Shown piece by piece: positions 1 through 12,411 of a stretch of 64,000 bases of DNA. Origin of the DNA: Daucus carota subsp. sativus (lineage: Eukaryota; Streptophyta; Magnoliopsida; Apiales; Apiaceae); NCBI RefSeq assembly GCF_001625215.2, contig NC_030383.2:63168949-63232948 (forward strand). The letters run 5' to 3'. The notes under the pieces were generated by a model that did no database searches, had not been told where the DNA came from, and worked only from the letters and a program-made list of their open reading frames with translations. The position numbers were made by a program, and so were the translations under genes. Positions within the stretch are counted from its first letter, which is position 1; every line of letters begins with the position of its first letter.

Positions 1-810
1 TCAAATAAACTCTATGGTACAATAAGTGCAAGGAGCATAGAAGATCCCTTCCCCAAGTTGCGGATTGTGGATCTGTCCAACAATCAATTCATGGGCCATT
101 TGCCAATTCAATACTTTAAGAATATGAAATCAAATGATAATTTGTATCGTTATCTGAATTCCACAGGAGAAATAGATATCTCTTATGAAGCAGCAGTCTC
201 ATTAACTGTGAAGGGAACAGAGTATGAAGTAGCAAATAACCTTCATATTTACACAGCTATTGATCTGTCGTGCAACAAATTTCAGGGAGAAATTCCAAAG
301 GTTGCCGGAGAGCTTAGATGGCTTGCATTGCTCAATTTATCTCATAATAGTCTAACAGGACCTATCCCATCATTGCTGAGAAATATGAAAGAACTCCAAT
401 CTTTAGATTTGTCCTCAAATCAACTGACAGGGGCTATTCCACCTCAGTTAACTGCATTGACATTTCTAGAGGTCTTAAATCTCTCGAAAAACCATCTCAG
501 TGGAGAGATTCCTCAGAAAGGACAGTTCAGCACATTCAACAATGATTCTTATCTAGGAAACTCCGCGTTATGTGGATCACCATTGACGAAGAAATGCGCA
601 AACACAGCATCACCTCCACAAGAAGTCAGAAATGGTGATGAAGATGATGCTGGTGATGAATGGACATGGGAAGCAATCGTGATGGGATATGGATGTGGAC
701 TGATATGTGGATTGTCATCTGCGTACATTGTTCTCAAACTAGGAAGGCCTTGGTGGTTTGTGAGATATGTCGAAGTATTGCAACTGAAGTTGATGAAAAG
801 ATATGCTTGA
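1..810 (+). CDS. LRR receptor-like protein, last exon only (gene enters from left edge)
   Basis: This is the 3' part of exon 2 of a cell-surface LRR receptor-like protein; frame 1 is open from the first base. In order it encodes an LRR, the non-LRR island (around SLTVKGTEYE), four more LRRs, a C-cap with LCG and KKC cysteines, an acidic spacer (NGDEDDAGDEW), one transmembrane helix with spaced glycines (GYGCGLICG) and a short basic tail ending KLMKRYA. No kinase follows, so this is an RLP and not a receptor kinase. It is almost identical to exon 2 at 9142-10328 and 28568-29724, which points to recent duplication or conversion. Exon 1 lies outside the window, so whether the gene is intact cannot be judged. 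Confidence 0.9.
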   Translation, partial: SNKLYGTISARSIEDPFPKLRIVDLSNNQFMGHLPIQYFKNMKSNDNLYRYLNSTGEIDISYEAAVSLTVKGTEYEVANNLHIYTAIDLSCNKFQGEIPKVAGELRWLALLNLSHNSLTGPIPSLLRNMKELQSLDLSSNQLTGAIPPQLTALTFLEVLNLSKNHLSGEIPQKGQFSTFNNDSYLGNSALCGSPLTKKCANTASPPQEVRNGDEDDAGDEWTWEAIVMGYGCGLICGLSSAYIVLKLGRPWWFVRYVEVLQLKLMKRYA

Positions 811-1080
811 AGAATGGTATTTGGTCTTGTACTAGCTGCATAAGTATTTGGCATTGTGTAGTATTCTGTTTGGTCTTGAATTATAATGATTTTTCTTGCT
901 TCAGGGGTATTAATATAAACCTTGCTATCTTGCTCAGTGTTAATGCAAATTAAGATGAATGAATAAACAAAAAATATGCATCAAATTAAGAATTCAGAAA
1001 TGGTGATACTCATGCAGTGTCACCAACTCAAGAATTCAGAAATGGTGATACTCATGAAGATGACGATGCTGATGATGAAC
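811..1080. other. 3' flank shared by the RLP paralogues
   Basis: The stretch contains the sequence found after nearly every exon 2 in the cluster (ttgcttcaggggtattaata near 896), so it is probably 3' UTR and the immediate flank. At 990-1070 a short direct repeat of AATTCAGAAATGGTGATACT resembles the acidic-spacer coding sequence. No other gene is seen. Confidence 0.5.
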
Positions 1081-1275
1081 TTTGATGTGGGACTTGGGTT
1101 GACCACTTGTTGGGCCGCACAACACCTGTTAAGCATTAGTATGACGTTGTCCGCTCTGGATCGTGACCAAGCCCGCACGGATTTGTTTTCGAGCTCCTCT
1201 CAAAAGGTCTAAAACTAATGGAGTTGTTTGGCTGCTTATATTCAAGATAAATCTTTTTGATGTGGGATTTGGGTT
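1081..1275. repeat. Dispersed short repeat, possible TRIM/LTR-type fossil
   Basis: The motif GATGTGGGAyTTGGGTTGAC occurs at 1084 and again at 1260, bracketing a segment with AAGCCCGCACGGATTTG. On the opposite strand this has the CCCACATC .. AGCGGACAA layout of a short repeat common in angiosperm genomes. The family assignment is from memory and uncertain. It looks like an old non-coding fragment. Confidence 0.3.
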
Positions 1276-1320
1276 GACACCCACACAACAAGACGTGAGG
1301 AAATATTGTTGTCTTGAGAT

Positions 1321-1831
1321 GACATATGTTCTGAATTATTATTATGCTTTCAACAATATTTTCAAACATTTTTCAATATGTATTTTTAAAGAATTCTCAA
1401 GCACTCGTGACCCCTATAATTTTTTCTCAGGCAACGCCTATAGTTTCAAAGAATTCCCAGGCACTTAAACATTTGGACCGGTTCTTTGGAAGCCAAGATG
1501 CCCAGGTTATCATGGCCATGCACAAAATGCAGTACCAAAGAAAAAAAATAATAAATTAAGAGAGATTGCTCTGGGTCACCCCAAGCCTTCGAGGACTCAT
1601 TCCAAGCCTCGCCCTTTCAAAGAAGTGATAGTAGCCGGAAAGTGATATAAATTATTCTCCGGACACTAAAACTAAATAATCAGATCAAATTAATCAATAA
1701 TAAATTAAAGATATGAAATCAAAATTAATCCTAAATTTTGATAATATACAAAAATTATAATTATAAATTTTATTATCAAATCAAGATTAAATTAACTTAC
1801 ATGGCCGTTAAAATTGATAAACGCAATATAA
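1321..1831. repeat. RLP leader block, copy 1 (left part)
   Basis: This non-coding stretch matches those upstream of other cluster genes: ttttcaaacattt...at 1360 and ccaagccttcgaggactca at 1580, then AT-rich sequence, parallel to 23650-24100 and 32900-33340. The block continues at 2573 after an inserted element. It is evidence that the leader has been duplicated along with the genes. Confidence 0.6.
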
Positions 1832-2572
1832 TAGGGTTAAAAATGGGGCGGGTTCGGGACGGGTACTTCATTTCCCAGCCTCGTCCCATATATATTTTTC
1901 CTGCCCCGTCTCCGCCCCATTCTCCACGAAGATTTATTTTTAATCCCCATTGCCGCCCGCCCCACCGGGGATTGAATATAATTTCGCCCCGCCCCGCTGC
2001 TATAATATTACACTTTAATTAATTACCTTAAAATTTAATAATCAGAATTTAATAAAAATATACGAGACATGTATATTAAAAGCAAAAAACTAAATATAAT
2101 AGAAATCAAAGAGACATGTTATACATTGTAAAATTATAGTTTTATGTATTATATAATAGATAATATTAAATATATTATATTAAATATAATTATTTATTTT
2201 TATTAAATATATGCGGGGCGGGGTGGGGAATCCCCGCGGGAATTCAACAAATACCATGCTTGCCCCATATTTTAGCGGGGCAGATAATCATTCTCCGTCA
2301 CTACCCCATTCCCCATAGAGTAGTGCTAGATGCACAAAATTGGATACATAATTTTACACAAAATGACATGGCAATCTAGGTGGAGAGCTTTAATTGGTAT
2401 TATTAATGCATGTGCAGGGGCTCATTCCAATCACAAATTGACACATACTCATTCTGTGAATATTTCTGTACTCAATTCTGTGCAGGTAGCATTTTTCTTC
2501 CCCATATTAGCGGGGCGCATCGGCTCCATTCGGGGCGGGTTCCCCATTTTCCCCACCCAATTTTTAACCCTA
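1832..2572. mobile_element. hAT-like non-autonomous element with GC-rich ends
   Basis: The ends are inverted: TAGGGTTAAAAATggGGcGGG on the left and the reverse complement of ..CCCAATTTTTAACCCTA on the right. Flanks caatataa and caatagta are an imperfect 8-base target duplication. The element splits the leader block that runs from 1576 to 2760. The interior has GGGGCGGGG-type runs and no transposase. A second short repeat (about 2320-2510, related to 11955-12110) seems nested inside it. Confidence 0.55.
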
Positions 2573-3620
2573 CAATAGTAATCAAATTGATGAAAAGTCA
2601 AAGTCCTCTAATAAATCCATAAAGAATATGATAATCAAAACTACAAAAATTATAATTGAAAAATCAAAATCATCCTAATAAGTTCATAGAATATATATGA
2701 TCAGTAGAGCATTAGAATAGTGTTCACACACTTATATGTCAAAATTTGTGGTCCAAAGACTATGACACAATATCCTAAATACACCCCCATTGAATAGTAG
2801 TTCAAAATATTTAATATATAATTGTTTTCATTCATAATTTTGTTATTATTTAAAAAATAATAATTTAATTGCTGTTAACCTTTATTTTAATATATAATCA
2901 TATCGTTTCCTTACAATTTAATTATCTAGAAACAATATTTTTGTTATAATCATTACATTAATTATATTAAAAAATATAATTTTGTTAAAACATTGAATGA
3001 AATTAAGAGTATTAATCTACGTCTCTCCAAGTCTACAGGACTCATTCCAAGTCTGCGTGAGACCACTGCCACCACCTTTGAGAGATGTGGAAGTGGAAGT
3101 AGCTTCAGATTGACCTAAATTATTTCCTGACAATAAATTTAATATCCGAAATAAATTAAATTAAACTAGTTTTTTGAAACAATTAAATTAAACTAGTTAA
3201 TAATAAATTAAGAATATATAAAATCAAAACTAATCATGAATTATGATAATAATTAAATAAATTATAATTAAGCTATATAAATCAACTCCAAATGACACCA
3301 ACAGCACCAAACCTTAGTTACTTTAATATTGGTAAATAAATATAATATAATAATCAATTGATGAAAAATCAAATCATCTAATAAATTCACAAAAAATATA
3401 TGATCATTAGTATATTATATTAGTATCCACACACTTATATTTCAAAATCTATCCTCCAAAATTATCATCTCGATAAACTAGCCACATAAAATAAAAATTT
3501 AAAGATATTAGATATTTAGTTATTTTCATTATATAATTTTTCCACACTAAATAACAAAATATTTTTATCAAATTATTATTTATGAGTTAAATATTCAAGT
3601 TATAAATCCAGCATGCAGCG
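2573..3620. other. AT-rich upstream region with two leader-block copies
   Basis: Sequences of the type GATGAAAAATCAAAGTCCTCTAATAAAT occur near 2590 and again near 3362; a CCAAGTCT/GAGGACTCATTCCAAGTCT motif lies at 3025-3060. The same combination lies before the RLP genes at 34403 and 39547. No gene is seen. The region probably holds the promoter of the gene starting at 3679, plus a duplicated older leader. Confidence 0.5.
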
Positions 3621-3628
3621 TATAAATA
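3621..3628 (+). promoter_or_regulatory. TATA box (TATAAATA)
   Basis: It lies 58 bases before the ATG at 3679. The same box sits 48-58 bases upstream of every exon 1 in the cluster, within a conserved TATAAATAGAAGTG context. Confidence 0.7.
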
Positions 3629-3678
3629 GAAGTGTGCAGTATGATATCAGAATCATAACCCAGTTGATCAGGAGAAAC

Positions 3679-6600
3679 ATGGCATACTCTGCAAAGCCTT
3701 CTCACCTTCTTCTCTTTGTTTTCTTTCTCTCATCACTTGAATCCATTCTAACAACACGAGAGGGAGAAGCTCTTGTGAAGTGGAAGAATAGCCTAGCCCC
3801 GTCTTCTTTTCTCGACTCTTGGTCACTCACCAATCTCGATAATCTTTGTAACTGGACTGGCATTACTTGTAACTCTGCAGGTTCAGTTTCTGAGATTAAC
3901 CTCTGTGAGAAACAACTTGATGGAATGCTGTCCGAGTTCGGTTTCACTTCATTTCCAAATCTCAAGAATCTCACCCTGGCAGACAACTTCTTCTCGGGTC
4001 CAATACCACCAGCCATTGAGAATTTAACACAGCTTCAATATCTTGATTTAAGCATGAATAGTCTTAATGGTCCCATTCCGTTCCAGGTTAGCCATCTTCA
4101 GAGTTTGCTCATATTAAACCTGTCACAGAATGCATTGCAAGCTCCAAATTGGTCCCATTTCTCTCCCATGCCTGTTTTGCGCTTCCTCAAGCTCAGTAGA
4201 AATCCTCTTGTGTCGAAATTCCCAAATTTTATATCCAATTCTCATAGCCTGACTTATCTCAACCTTTCACATAACAAGTTTAGTGGTGATCTTGTACGTG
4301 AATCAGTATTTATACCAATCTGCATCATCTTGAAGTCCTCAGTTTTTCACCGAAGAGTTGTGTGAGCCTATTTTAGACAATGGATTCTCTTACAATGGTA
4401 TAACCTCTGTAACAGTTGTGTCATTTTTAATGACACAACATATGTGCGTATAAAAACCGTTGTCTATTAGACACTACAGGACAAAATTTACCTTTTTACA
4501 ATAAGACAAAATTTACCTTTGACTGTTATTGTTAAAAAAACATACATAATAAACGTAAAAAATTTTGAATTTTTTTATGTATGATTAATATTGTTAATTC
4601 TCGAGATCCGTACGGTCAGATCATCGAAAAAAATATTTATAAATTAATACAGAGTTAATCGTATACATAACAAAGATTCTATTGAGTACTTTCTAAATTG
4701 TAACCATAAAACAAATACTAATATCCACATCCGAACTACAAAATTATCTTCATTGTACAAATGAACAATATATATTTGCATATATGCATAATATAAATAT
4801 ATGTTTTAAGATAAACTGTGCAAAAATTAGAATTTATCAAGGAATAGAGAATTTTTAACTTTTAAAAAGAAAAATTAATCATAAAACAGTTTCATTGCCA
4901 TAAATAATTAATAATTAATTCAATTGTAACCCCTAAAATAATTACTAATTAATAATTAATACAGTGCTAATCGTATATATAACAAAAATTCTATTATGTA
5001 CTTCCTAAATTATAACTTTAAACACATACTAATACTATTATATAATATTTTTCAATTATTAATATTATAATATATATTATAATACAACTAATTCTTTTAA
5101 ATTTTCAATTAAATTTTAATATTCTATAATATATAGATATATGAATTTAAGTAATATAACTTTTAATTATATTACACATATTTCTTCTTGTTTTTAATAA
5201 ATTATTTAAATTAAGATAATATTAATTATTTTCTTGACGCAAAAACAATTTTAATTATTAATTAAAGAATTAAAAGGAAAAAAAAGTAGATCTGCCCAAT
5301 GTACAGGTGAAAGTGAGAAGCGGCAAAGTTCCCCCCAAAACTAAAAACCACTGCCGAGTAAAAACCCCTAACCTGTACTCTCAAAAAACTTCTCACTCAC
5401 AAACACTCTCCCTGGATCTATGTATCTATCAACACTCGGGGGGTTTGTTATGTTTAAATGGAAGCAAAACAATGCTATAGTCATTTTCAGTATCCATGTG
5501 GTCCTCTTGCATCTCGGTTTGCTCTGCTTTTCACATGTTTGTGGCCAACATGAATCTTATATCTTGTTTATGAGTTTAATTTTGTTTATTTGTATTTGAG
5601 TGGCTTGATTTTGTATTTCTTCACTACTAATTGTTATTTTCTAAATTATCCATGTGATTAGGGCTCATTTTTAGGGGAACTTTGAATTAGGTCATTAAAT
5701 TACAGTTTTGGTGAATTGGGGCTTTCATTGTATATATTTGATTACATACAACTGTTAATATTTGAGCAGCCAAGGCTCAAGAGCTCAAAAGATGACATAT
5801 CGATGGGGTGACATGTATGGCTAACAATCGGAGTAATTTGAAAGGATTATTTTTTCGTTGGGCTGACAGAGGTATATTGTTCTTGACACTGGTTTTTAAC
5901 TTGCTGTCTTTAGTTTAGTTGTGAATAATGAGATGGTTGGATATTCTATTTCGTATTGTTGTATGTGGTCGTTAGCAGAAGCTCATTAAGTCTGCTATGG
6001 TTTATAGATTTTATAACATTGATAAGTATGGTTTGGGTGTCTAGGCTAGTTTTGTTTGTGTGTGTAATGGATGTGTTTTGATTTTTCTGATTTTTCTGAT
6101 TTTTCGATCATCTACTTCTTTTTTGTTGCGGGGTTGTTATTTGTTTACTCTTGTTCCCTGCAAAGAAATAAGTGTGGATAGTTATGCATTGGAATCATAA
6201 GTAGCAATTAAGTGTTAATTTCCAATTCAACGAGTTCAATGCACGCCTGTCTTCAACTAGATCCGTTTCTTAATGAATTTACAAGCATGTTTGAGCACAA
6301 TACTGAGCAGGGTTGTGTGTAGGTCACTTTATATATTTTAGTATCAAGAGACGTATTATGTTGATATGTGCTGTATAAAATATTTAATTGAAGCTAGGTT
6401 TATGTGTAACTGTTACTCATCTGGCTATGGAATACATTCCCAGATTAAAAAATTTGATAATGATTGATACTGTCTTGTCACTCCATTAAACATGACGTAA
6501 CATCTGTATTCAACTTTGGACTTCATTAATTGGTGTTAGTCGTGCAATATGTTTAAATTAAAAAAGTTATGTTTCTTTTATATGTTCGAATTTACTCCAA

Positions 6601-9600
6601 ATTGCATGTGGGCGTTTCACTTCTTATGAGCAGGCTGTGCTTTGGGAAGTTTAGGCATGCTTTGAGAATAGATATTTTAATCAAACTGTGCACTTTAGAT
6701 ATAAAAAATCTTGCTGTTCTGATGGATTGTATGGTGTGGAACAAGAGCTGTGTTCCAAGTTATGCTCAAGACTGTGGGTTTTTTTTGTTTTTAACACCCT
6801 TCCATAACTTCTCCATCTTAGTTATTAAACTCTTTCATTCTGTATTCCTAACTATACCATTCTTTTTTCCACATAAACCAAGCCATAATAAGAAACTGAC
6901 TTTCTCAAGGAACAAAGGACTATCACCACATGGCAGGATTGTGCATAGGCGTGCATATGCTTGAGTAAGTACACTTTTGGACTTATGTTGTGAAGTATTA
7001 TTTTTACAAATGTCATCCTTCTGGTCATATGACAAATCTTTTCCCTATCATTTCTGTAATTTGTTTTAAAGGTTAGAGCAAGAGTGGAGATGTCCCAAAT
7101 TGATGCAGTTGCTTACAACATTGGCATGGCTTTGTGGAAAGTTTTTGGTGGAGCTTCTAGCACAATAAAACAGATATAATAGTTTAGTTTCCGAGCTACA
7201 CCATTTCCCGGCTCATTTTGTCGGCTTCTATCGACTCTATACAGGCTCTTGCCAGTTGTGTGAAACATTACAAGATTTTACATTTTTATATGTGGTTGTA
7301 CGTTGATACTATAGTTGGTAATGAAAATTTTTGTTACTAATTTATGGCTTGTTAATTATATTCTCCAGCATAGTTTAATTAGATTATGTAAAACCATTGT
7401 CTGACATAACTAAACACAAAAGGAAAAGAAAAAGAAAACAGTTGTCCCAAGACTTACAAACAACACAATTTTAAAAATAAAATCGTTGTCTAAGACATAT
7501 ACAAATAAGTAAATAGTAGTAACAAACCATTGTCTAAATCAGTATTATTCAAGCATTTTGAACAAAAACTGTTGTAGAAGAGCTTTCACACAATTGTTTC
7601 ATTATATAAACTATTGTTATACGGAGCTTCACAGAAGTGACCACTGCTCTAAGCCCGTTGTACAAGGTAGTAAAACACGAGCCTCTAAAACGCAAACAAT
7701 CTTGTCTGATACTCTTATTAACAAGTAAATATATCCACAAACTGTTGTGGATAGTCCTAATAACAACACAAATTCCAAATATGACTGTTGTTATAAAATG
7801 TTTATAACAACACTTTGTTAAACTAATCTGTTGTTGTTTGTGGGTGTAACACAACACGCTGTTAAATATAAACCGTTGTGTTTCTTGATCTCACACAACG
7901 GTACGTACCGTTGTCTGAGGCGCGTATCAGACGGCATCGCAATAGACCACGGTTTTCTTGGGTATCAGACAACGGGCAAAAACCGTTGTCTGATGCTGTT
8001 TTTGTTGTAGTGACAATTCCTTTGAAGGACCGCTTCCACCAGGTATATTCAAGCTTTCAAAATTAAAACATCTTTTTCTTTGGGGTAATAAGTTTTCAGG
8101 TTCTGTTTCCAATGATATATGTTTGCTTTCTGAGCTTGAAAGCCTCGATCTTAACTCTAATTTTTTTGAGGGGCCGCTTCCGCCAAATGTATTCAAGCTC
8201 TCCAAATTAAAGTTACTTTCCCTTCAGAAGAATAACTTTTCAGGTTTTGTTTCCAATGATATAGGTTTGCTTTCTGAGGTTGAAACTCTCGATCTTCACT
8301 CTAATTTTTTTGAGGGGCAGCTTCCGCCAAATATATTCAAGCTCTCGAAACTAAGATTTCTTGCCCTTTGGCAGAATAACTTTTCAGGTTCTGTTTCCAA
8401 TGATATAGGTTTGCTTTCTAAGCTTGAAACCCTCGAACTTGACTCCAATTTTTTTGAGGGGCCGCTTCCGCCAAATATATTCAAGCTTTCCAAATTAAGA
8501 GTTCTTTCCCTTGACAATAATAACTTTTCAGGTTGTGTTTCCAATGATATAGGTTTGCTTTCTGAGCTTGAAACCCTCCGTCTTGGCTTCAATTCTTTTG
8601 AAGGACCGGTTCCACCAAATATATTCAAGTTTTCCAAATTAACAGGTCTTGACCTCTCAGGCTATAGAAATTTATTTGAAGGTAGTATCCCTATTGGACT
8701 GGGACTCTTGACTAACCTCAGCTACTTAGATCTAAGTTCCAATAATCTCAGTGGCTATATTCCATCTGAACTTGGAAACCTTAAGCTACTAGTATTTCTT
8801 GATCTCAGTTCTAACCAATTGACTGGACCGCTTTTAAAGATCGTTTCTAATCTCACAAATCTTATATATCTCCATGTACAAGATAATAGTCTTAGTGGGA
8901 ATATTCGCAGTGACTTGTGGAAAAACTCTTTATCCTTACGTTACATTGATCTTGAAAATAATTATTTGTCTGGGAACATTCCTAAGGAATATAACGATCA
9001 TCCAACTTTGGAATACATCAATTTAGGTGGGAACCATTTTACAGGTATATTTTTCTCTATATATCTTTTCCTTTTGTCATATGTAACTAAGCTAGTAATC
9101 TGATTGATGCAGTTTTACCAAAGTTTCAACAATCTTGACAGGTGAGCTTCCAACAACAATTTGCAATGTCACTTCCCTTTCGGTTCTTGATTTGTCAAAT
9201 AATGAATTAAGTGGTGCACTTCCAAACTGTTTCGGGAATCTTGCTGATGGATTGCTTTACATTAATCTTGCTAATAATCAGTTTCAAGGAACAATACCAA
9301 CTACTTTCTCCAGGAGTTGTCAGTTAACATATCTAAACATGGATAATAATGAGTTTGAAGGATTGATGCCCCCATCTTTGGCGAACTGTAAGCACTTGAA
9401 AATTCTTGATATAGGCAATAATAAAATAGGTGGTACATTTCCGTCATGGCTTTATGCACTTGGAGAGCTAGAAGTTCTTGTCTTGCGATCAAATAAACTC
9501 TATGGTACAATAAGTGGAAGGAGCATAGAAGATCCCTTCCCCAAGTTGCGGATTGTGGATCTGTCCAACAATCAATTCACAGGCCATTTGCCAATTCAAT

Positions 9601-10328
9601 ACTTTAAGAATATGAAATCAAATGATAATTTGTATCGTTATCTGAATTCCACAGGAGAAATATATATCTCTTATGAAGCAGCAGTCTCATTAACTGTGAA
9701 GGGAACAGAGTATGAATTAGCAAATAACCTTCATATTTACACAGCCATTGATCTGTCGTGCAACAAATTTCAGGGAGAAATTCCAAAGGTTACCGGAGAG
9801 CTTAGATGGCTTGCATTGCTCAATTTATCTCATAATAGTCTAACAGGACCTATCCCATCATTGCTGAGAAATATGAAAGAACTCCAATCTTTAGATTTGT
9901 CCTCAAATCAACTGACAGGGGCTATTCCACCTCAGTTAACTGCATTGACATTTCTAGAGGTCTTGAACCTCTCGGGAAACCATCTTAGTGGAGAGATTCC
10001 TCAGAAAGGACAGTTCAGCACATTTAACAATGATTCTTATCTAGGAAACTCCGCGTTATGTGGTTCACCTTTGACGAAGAAATGTGCAAACACAGCATCA
10101 CCTCCACAAGAAGTCGGAAATGGTGATGAAGATGATGCTGGTGATGAATGGACATGGGAAGCAATTGTGATGGGATATGGATGTGGACTGATATGTGGAT
10201 TGTCATCTGCGTACATTGTTCTCAAACTAGGAAAGCCTTGGTGGTTTGTGAGATATGTCGAAGTACTGCAACAGAAGTTGATGAAAAGATGCTTGAAGAA
10301 TGGTACTGGTCGATCAAGACGAACTTGA
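3679..10328 (+). pseudogene. RLP gene split by a CACTA element
   Basis: This is a complete RLP locus interrupted by about 3.7 kb. The 5' part (3679 to about 4347) begins MAYSAKPSHLLLFVF, a signal peptide, then the N-cap (EGEALVKWKNSL, LCNWTGITC) and the first LRRs. Compared with paralogues, two extra bases near 4310 shift its frame. The 3' part of exon 1 resumes at 8013 and stays open to the donor at 9044/9045, with four 48-residue LRR modules. The intron is 9045-9141 and exon 2 is 9142-10328. About 150 bases of LRR coding are missing across the insertion. A two-base loss just before the usual stop replaces the RYA ending with a tail ending GRSRRT. The locus cannot make a normal receptor. Exon 2 and the 3' half of exon 1 remain well preserved, so the damage is recent. 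Confidence 0.85.
4348..8012. mobile_element. CACTA (CMC) DNA transposon, non-autonomous
   Basis: The right end is canonical: the last 16 bases, read on the minus strand, are CACTACAACAAAAACA, followed by many copies of an AAACCGTTGT-type subterminal motif (7390-8000) in both orientations. Matching motifs (aaaaaccgttgtct near 4452) show that the left arm is present, but no perfect CACTA terminus remains at 4348, and host LRR sequence is missing at that border. No transposase is recognised. The interior 5300-7200 has lower A+T content and a leader-like look and may be captured host sequence. The nearby CACTACAGG at 4472 could be an alternative left end, but its flanking triplet does not match the right side. 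Confidence 0.75.
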
Positions 10329-11600
10329 AAGTTGTTGTCCTTGTGGACATTTCTGAACCAGTAGTGTACTAGCTGCATAAGTATTTGGTATTATGTAATA
10401 ATCCGGTTTGGTCGGGACTCATAATGATTTCTCTTGCTTCAGGGGTATTAATATCATCCTTGCTATCTTGAACAATGATAATGCAAATTAAAAAGAATGA
10501 AAAAACAAAAATATTGCATCAAACACCTGTTGTACCAAGATCCATTAATTTGCTTTCATCTCTTACGCAACAATTTAACAGCACTTCCACACTGTTTGAA
10601 AGATTATCATAAATTCGAGTTTTCCTCTCCAGCACCAAATCCAAATTAATATACAATGCCACACATTCCAGTCTCAGCTTCAGCTCCCAGGGTAGCATTC
10701 ATTTAGCCAAGCACGACAGTGGCCGCTTACGTGCCTAACAATAACAGTTGGGGATTTGAGTGAACTTGCCTTGGTCCTGCCTTCAAATGTCTGACAATAA
10801 CAGTTGGATATGTCGACAAAAAAATTGTTCCTCACAGAGGAGCTAATAGCAATTGACTTCGAATAAATCCGACAGTTCTTTTCATCCAGTTATTATTTCA
10901 GCAATATGTCTAGCAAATATGTAGTGCACTGGACACCATACTACCAACACAAGTAGTAAAAGGAGAGACCATTGTTTCGAATGCTCGGAAATTTGAACAG
11001 GGTTTTTTCCACCTGCCCCCTGACTTTTTACACAAACAGGTCAAGAAAAACAGAAGCCGGCTTCTGGAAAAATGAAGCACTACTTTATGAGTGACCATTG
11101 TTTTGAATGCTCGGAGATGTGAAGTGGATTTTTTCAGCCTGCCCCCAGACTTCTTTTTGTAAAACTAGATTTCTTTAGCTCCGGTGTCTTAGTATTGGAG
11201 ATTATGAGTGACTGTAGAAAAGACTTTAATATGAGTGTGAGATATACCCCGGTGGAAACAGGACCTTGATCCAAAGGGTCACGGGTTCAAACCTCACCTG
11301 ATCGGGTTCCACTCCACGCTCGGTCCACATCTATGCTGGATTCATATTAAAATGATAATGGAACACGGGCGTCCATGGTTGGGGATATCATATTAAAAAG
11401 ATTAGCTGGGCACAGATGAATATTTATATGGATTTTAAAAACAAACTATGACTTAATATAAGAAAAATCATTATTTTTTATTTTTCCGACTAAACATTTG
11501 TTAGCCTTCTCTGGTGCCCATCCAAATCATTCAGCGGGTTCTACTTTCAGCTCATCACAAGAACATCATTCTGCAGGTACTTTCTTATATTGTTTGCCAG
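10329..11600. other. 3' flank and duplicated intergenic segment
   Basis: 10329-10560 is the conserved post-exon-2 flank. About 10615-10860 (cctctccagcaccaaatcc...) recurs at 38145-38330. A repeated phrase (accattgtttcgaatgctcgg, 10969 and 11094) brackets a fragment related to the MITE at 12412 (cagaagccggcttctgg). A tRNA B-box-like GGGTTCAAACC at 11283 hints at a SINE but is unsupported by a clear A box. From 11480 the sequence matches 20810-20945. No gene is seen. Confidence 0.45.
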
Positions 11601-12178
11601 CGGTGACCGAGCCAGAAACTTTTTCGAGGAGGGGCCGGAATAGAAATATTATTTAAATTTGAAAATATTATATATCATATTGAAAATAGTATTAGTAACA
11701 AAAATCCATTTATTTTAGGTTTCTATGAGAAAACTCAGTCGTTTCATTAAGAAAATTTAATTACTTAATTACCAAACGGTTGAGGATGAAGATTTGAAAG
11801 AACGAGTTGCAACGGGGAGACTCATAGACGCGACAGAAAAAAATAGAAAAAGATATTGTTCAACAACCGAGTCTATATTATTAAAATTTATGATAAATGA
11901 GATAATTTTATTTTATAAACTAACTAAATACATATAATATAGTATTATATGTAATGCTACGTAAAATTGGATACAAGATTTTGCACAAAATGATATGATA
12001 ACTAAAGTGAAATATTTTAATTGGTGCTATTAATGTATATATACATTTATTACAATTAAAACTTAACACATATTATTAATTTTGTGAATAAAATATTTTT
12101 CTTAATAATATATAAGTAAAAAAAATAAAAATCTAGGAGGGGCTCAGGCCCCCTCTGGACCCCTCTAGCTCCGTCTGT
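11601..12178. repeat. Insertion relative to paralogous intergenic copy
   Basis: The paralogous segments at 20945 and 28137 run straight from TATTGTATGCCAG into the next block. Here about 0.58 kb intervenes, beginning ggtgaccgagccagaaac and ending ggaccсctctagctccgtc-like sequence, a style typical of plant non-autonomous elements. A few flanking bases were lost at the site, so no target duplication can be read. There is no coding content. Confidence 0.45.
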
Positions 12179-12411
12179 ATACACCTATCATATTATTGAC
12201 AGGTGGCTCTCTCATATTGCTCACAGGCGAACTCCTGCATATACTTTGTGAACCAATCATGACAAAAATATCATCATCCAATCAATTCGATTAATTATTC
12301 TTTAAATCAGTACAAATATTGTTAAATATATGGATGATTATCGTGTTTCCGCGAACCAATCATGAAATGAAATTACCTCTGTATAAATCCATCGGAAATA
12401 AGACAATTAAT

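Noticed and set aside
6569-6964. 131-residue ORF within the CACTA element
   Set aside because: Compositionally unlike a protein gene, matches no transposase motif I know, and probably spans intron-like sequence.
4472-8012. CACTACAGG at 4472 as the left end of the CACTA element
   Set aside because: The flanking triplets differ (AGA versus ACA) and subterminal AACCGTTGT-type words extend further left, so the element likely starts nearer 4348.
8296-8637. Minus-strand ORF opposite the LRRs (NIFGG..GPSKELK type), with similar ones opposite every RLP exon 1
   Set aside because: It is a shadow frame that stays open because LRR coding repeats with a fixed period; no start context, no family and the + strand has a full protein.
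11225-11345. tRNA gene or SINE from GGGTTCAAACC
   Set aside because: Only a B-box-like word is visible; no cloverleaf, no clear A box and no poly(A) end with target duplication.
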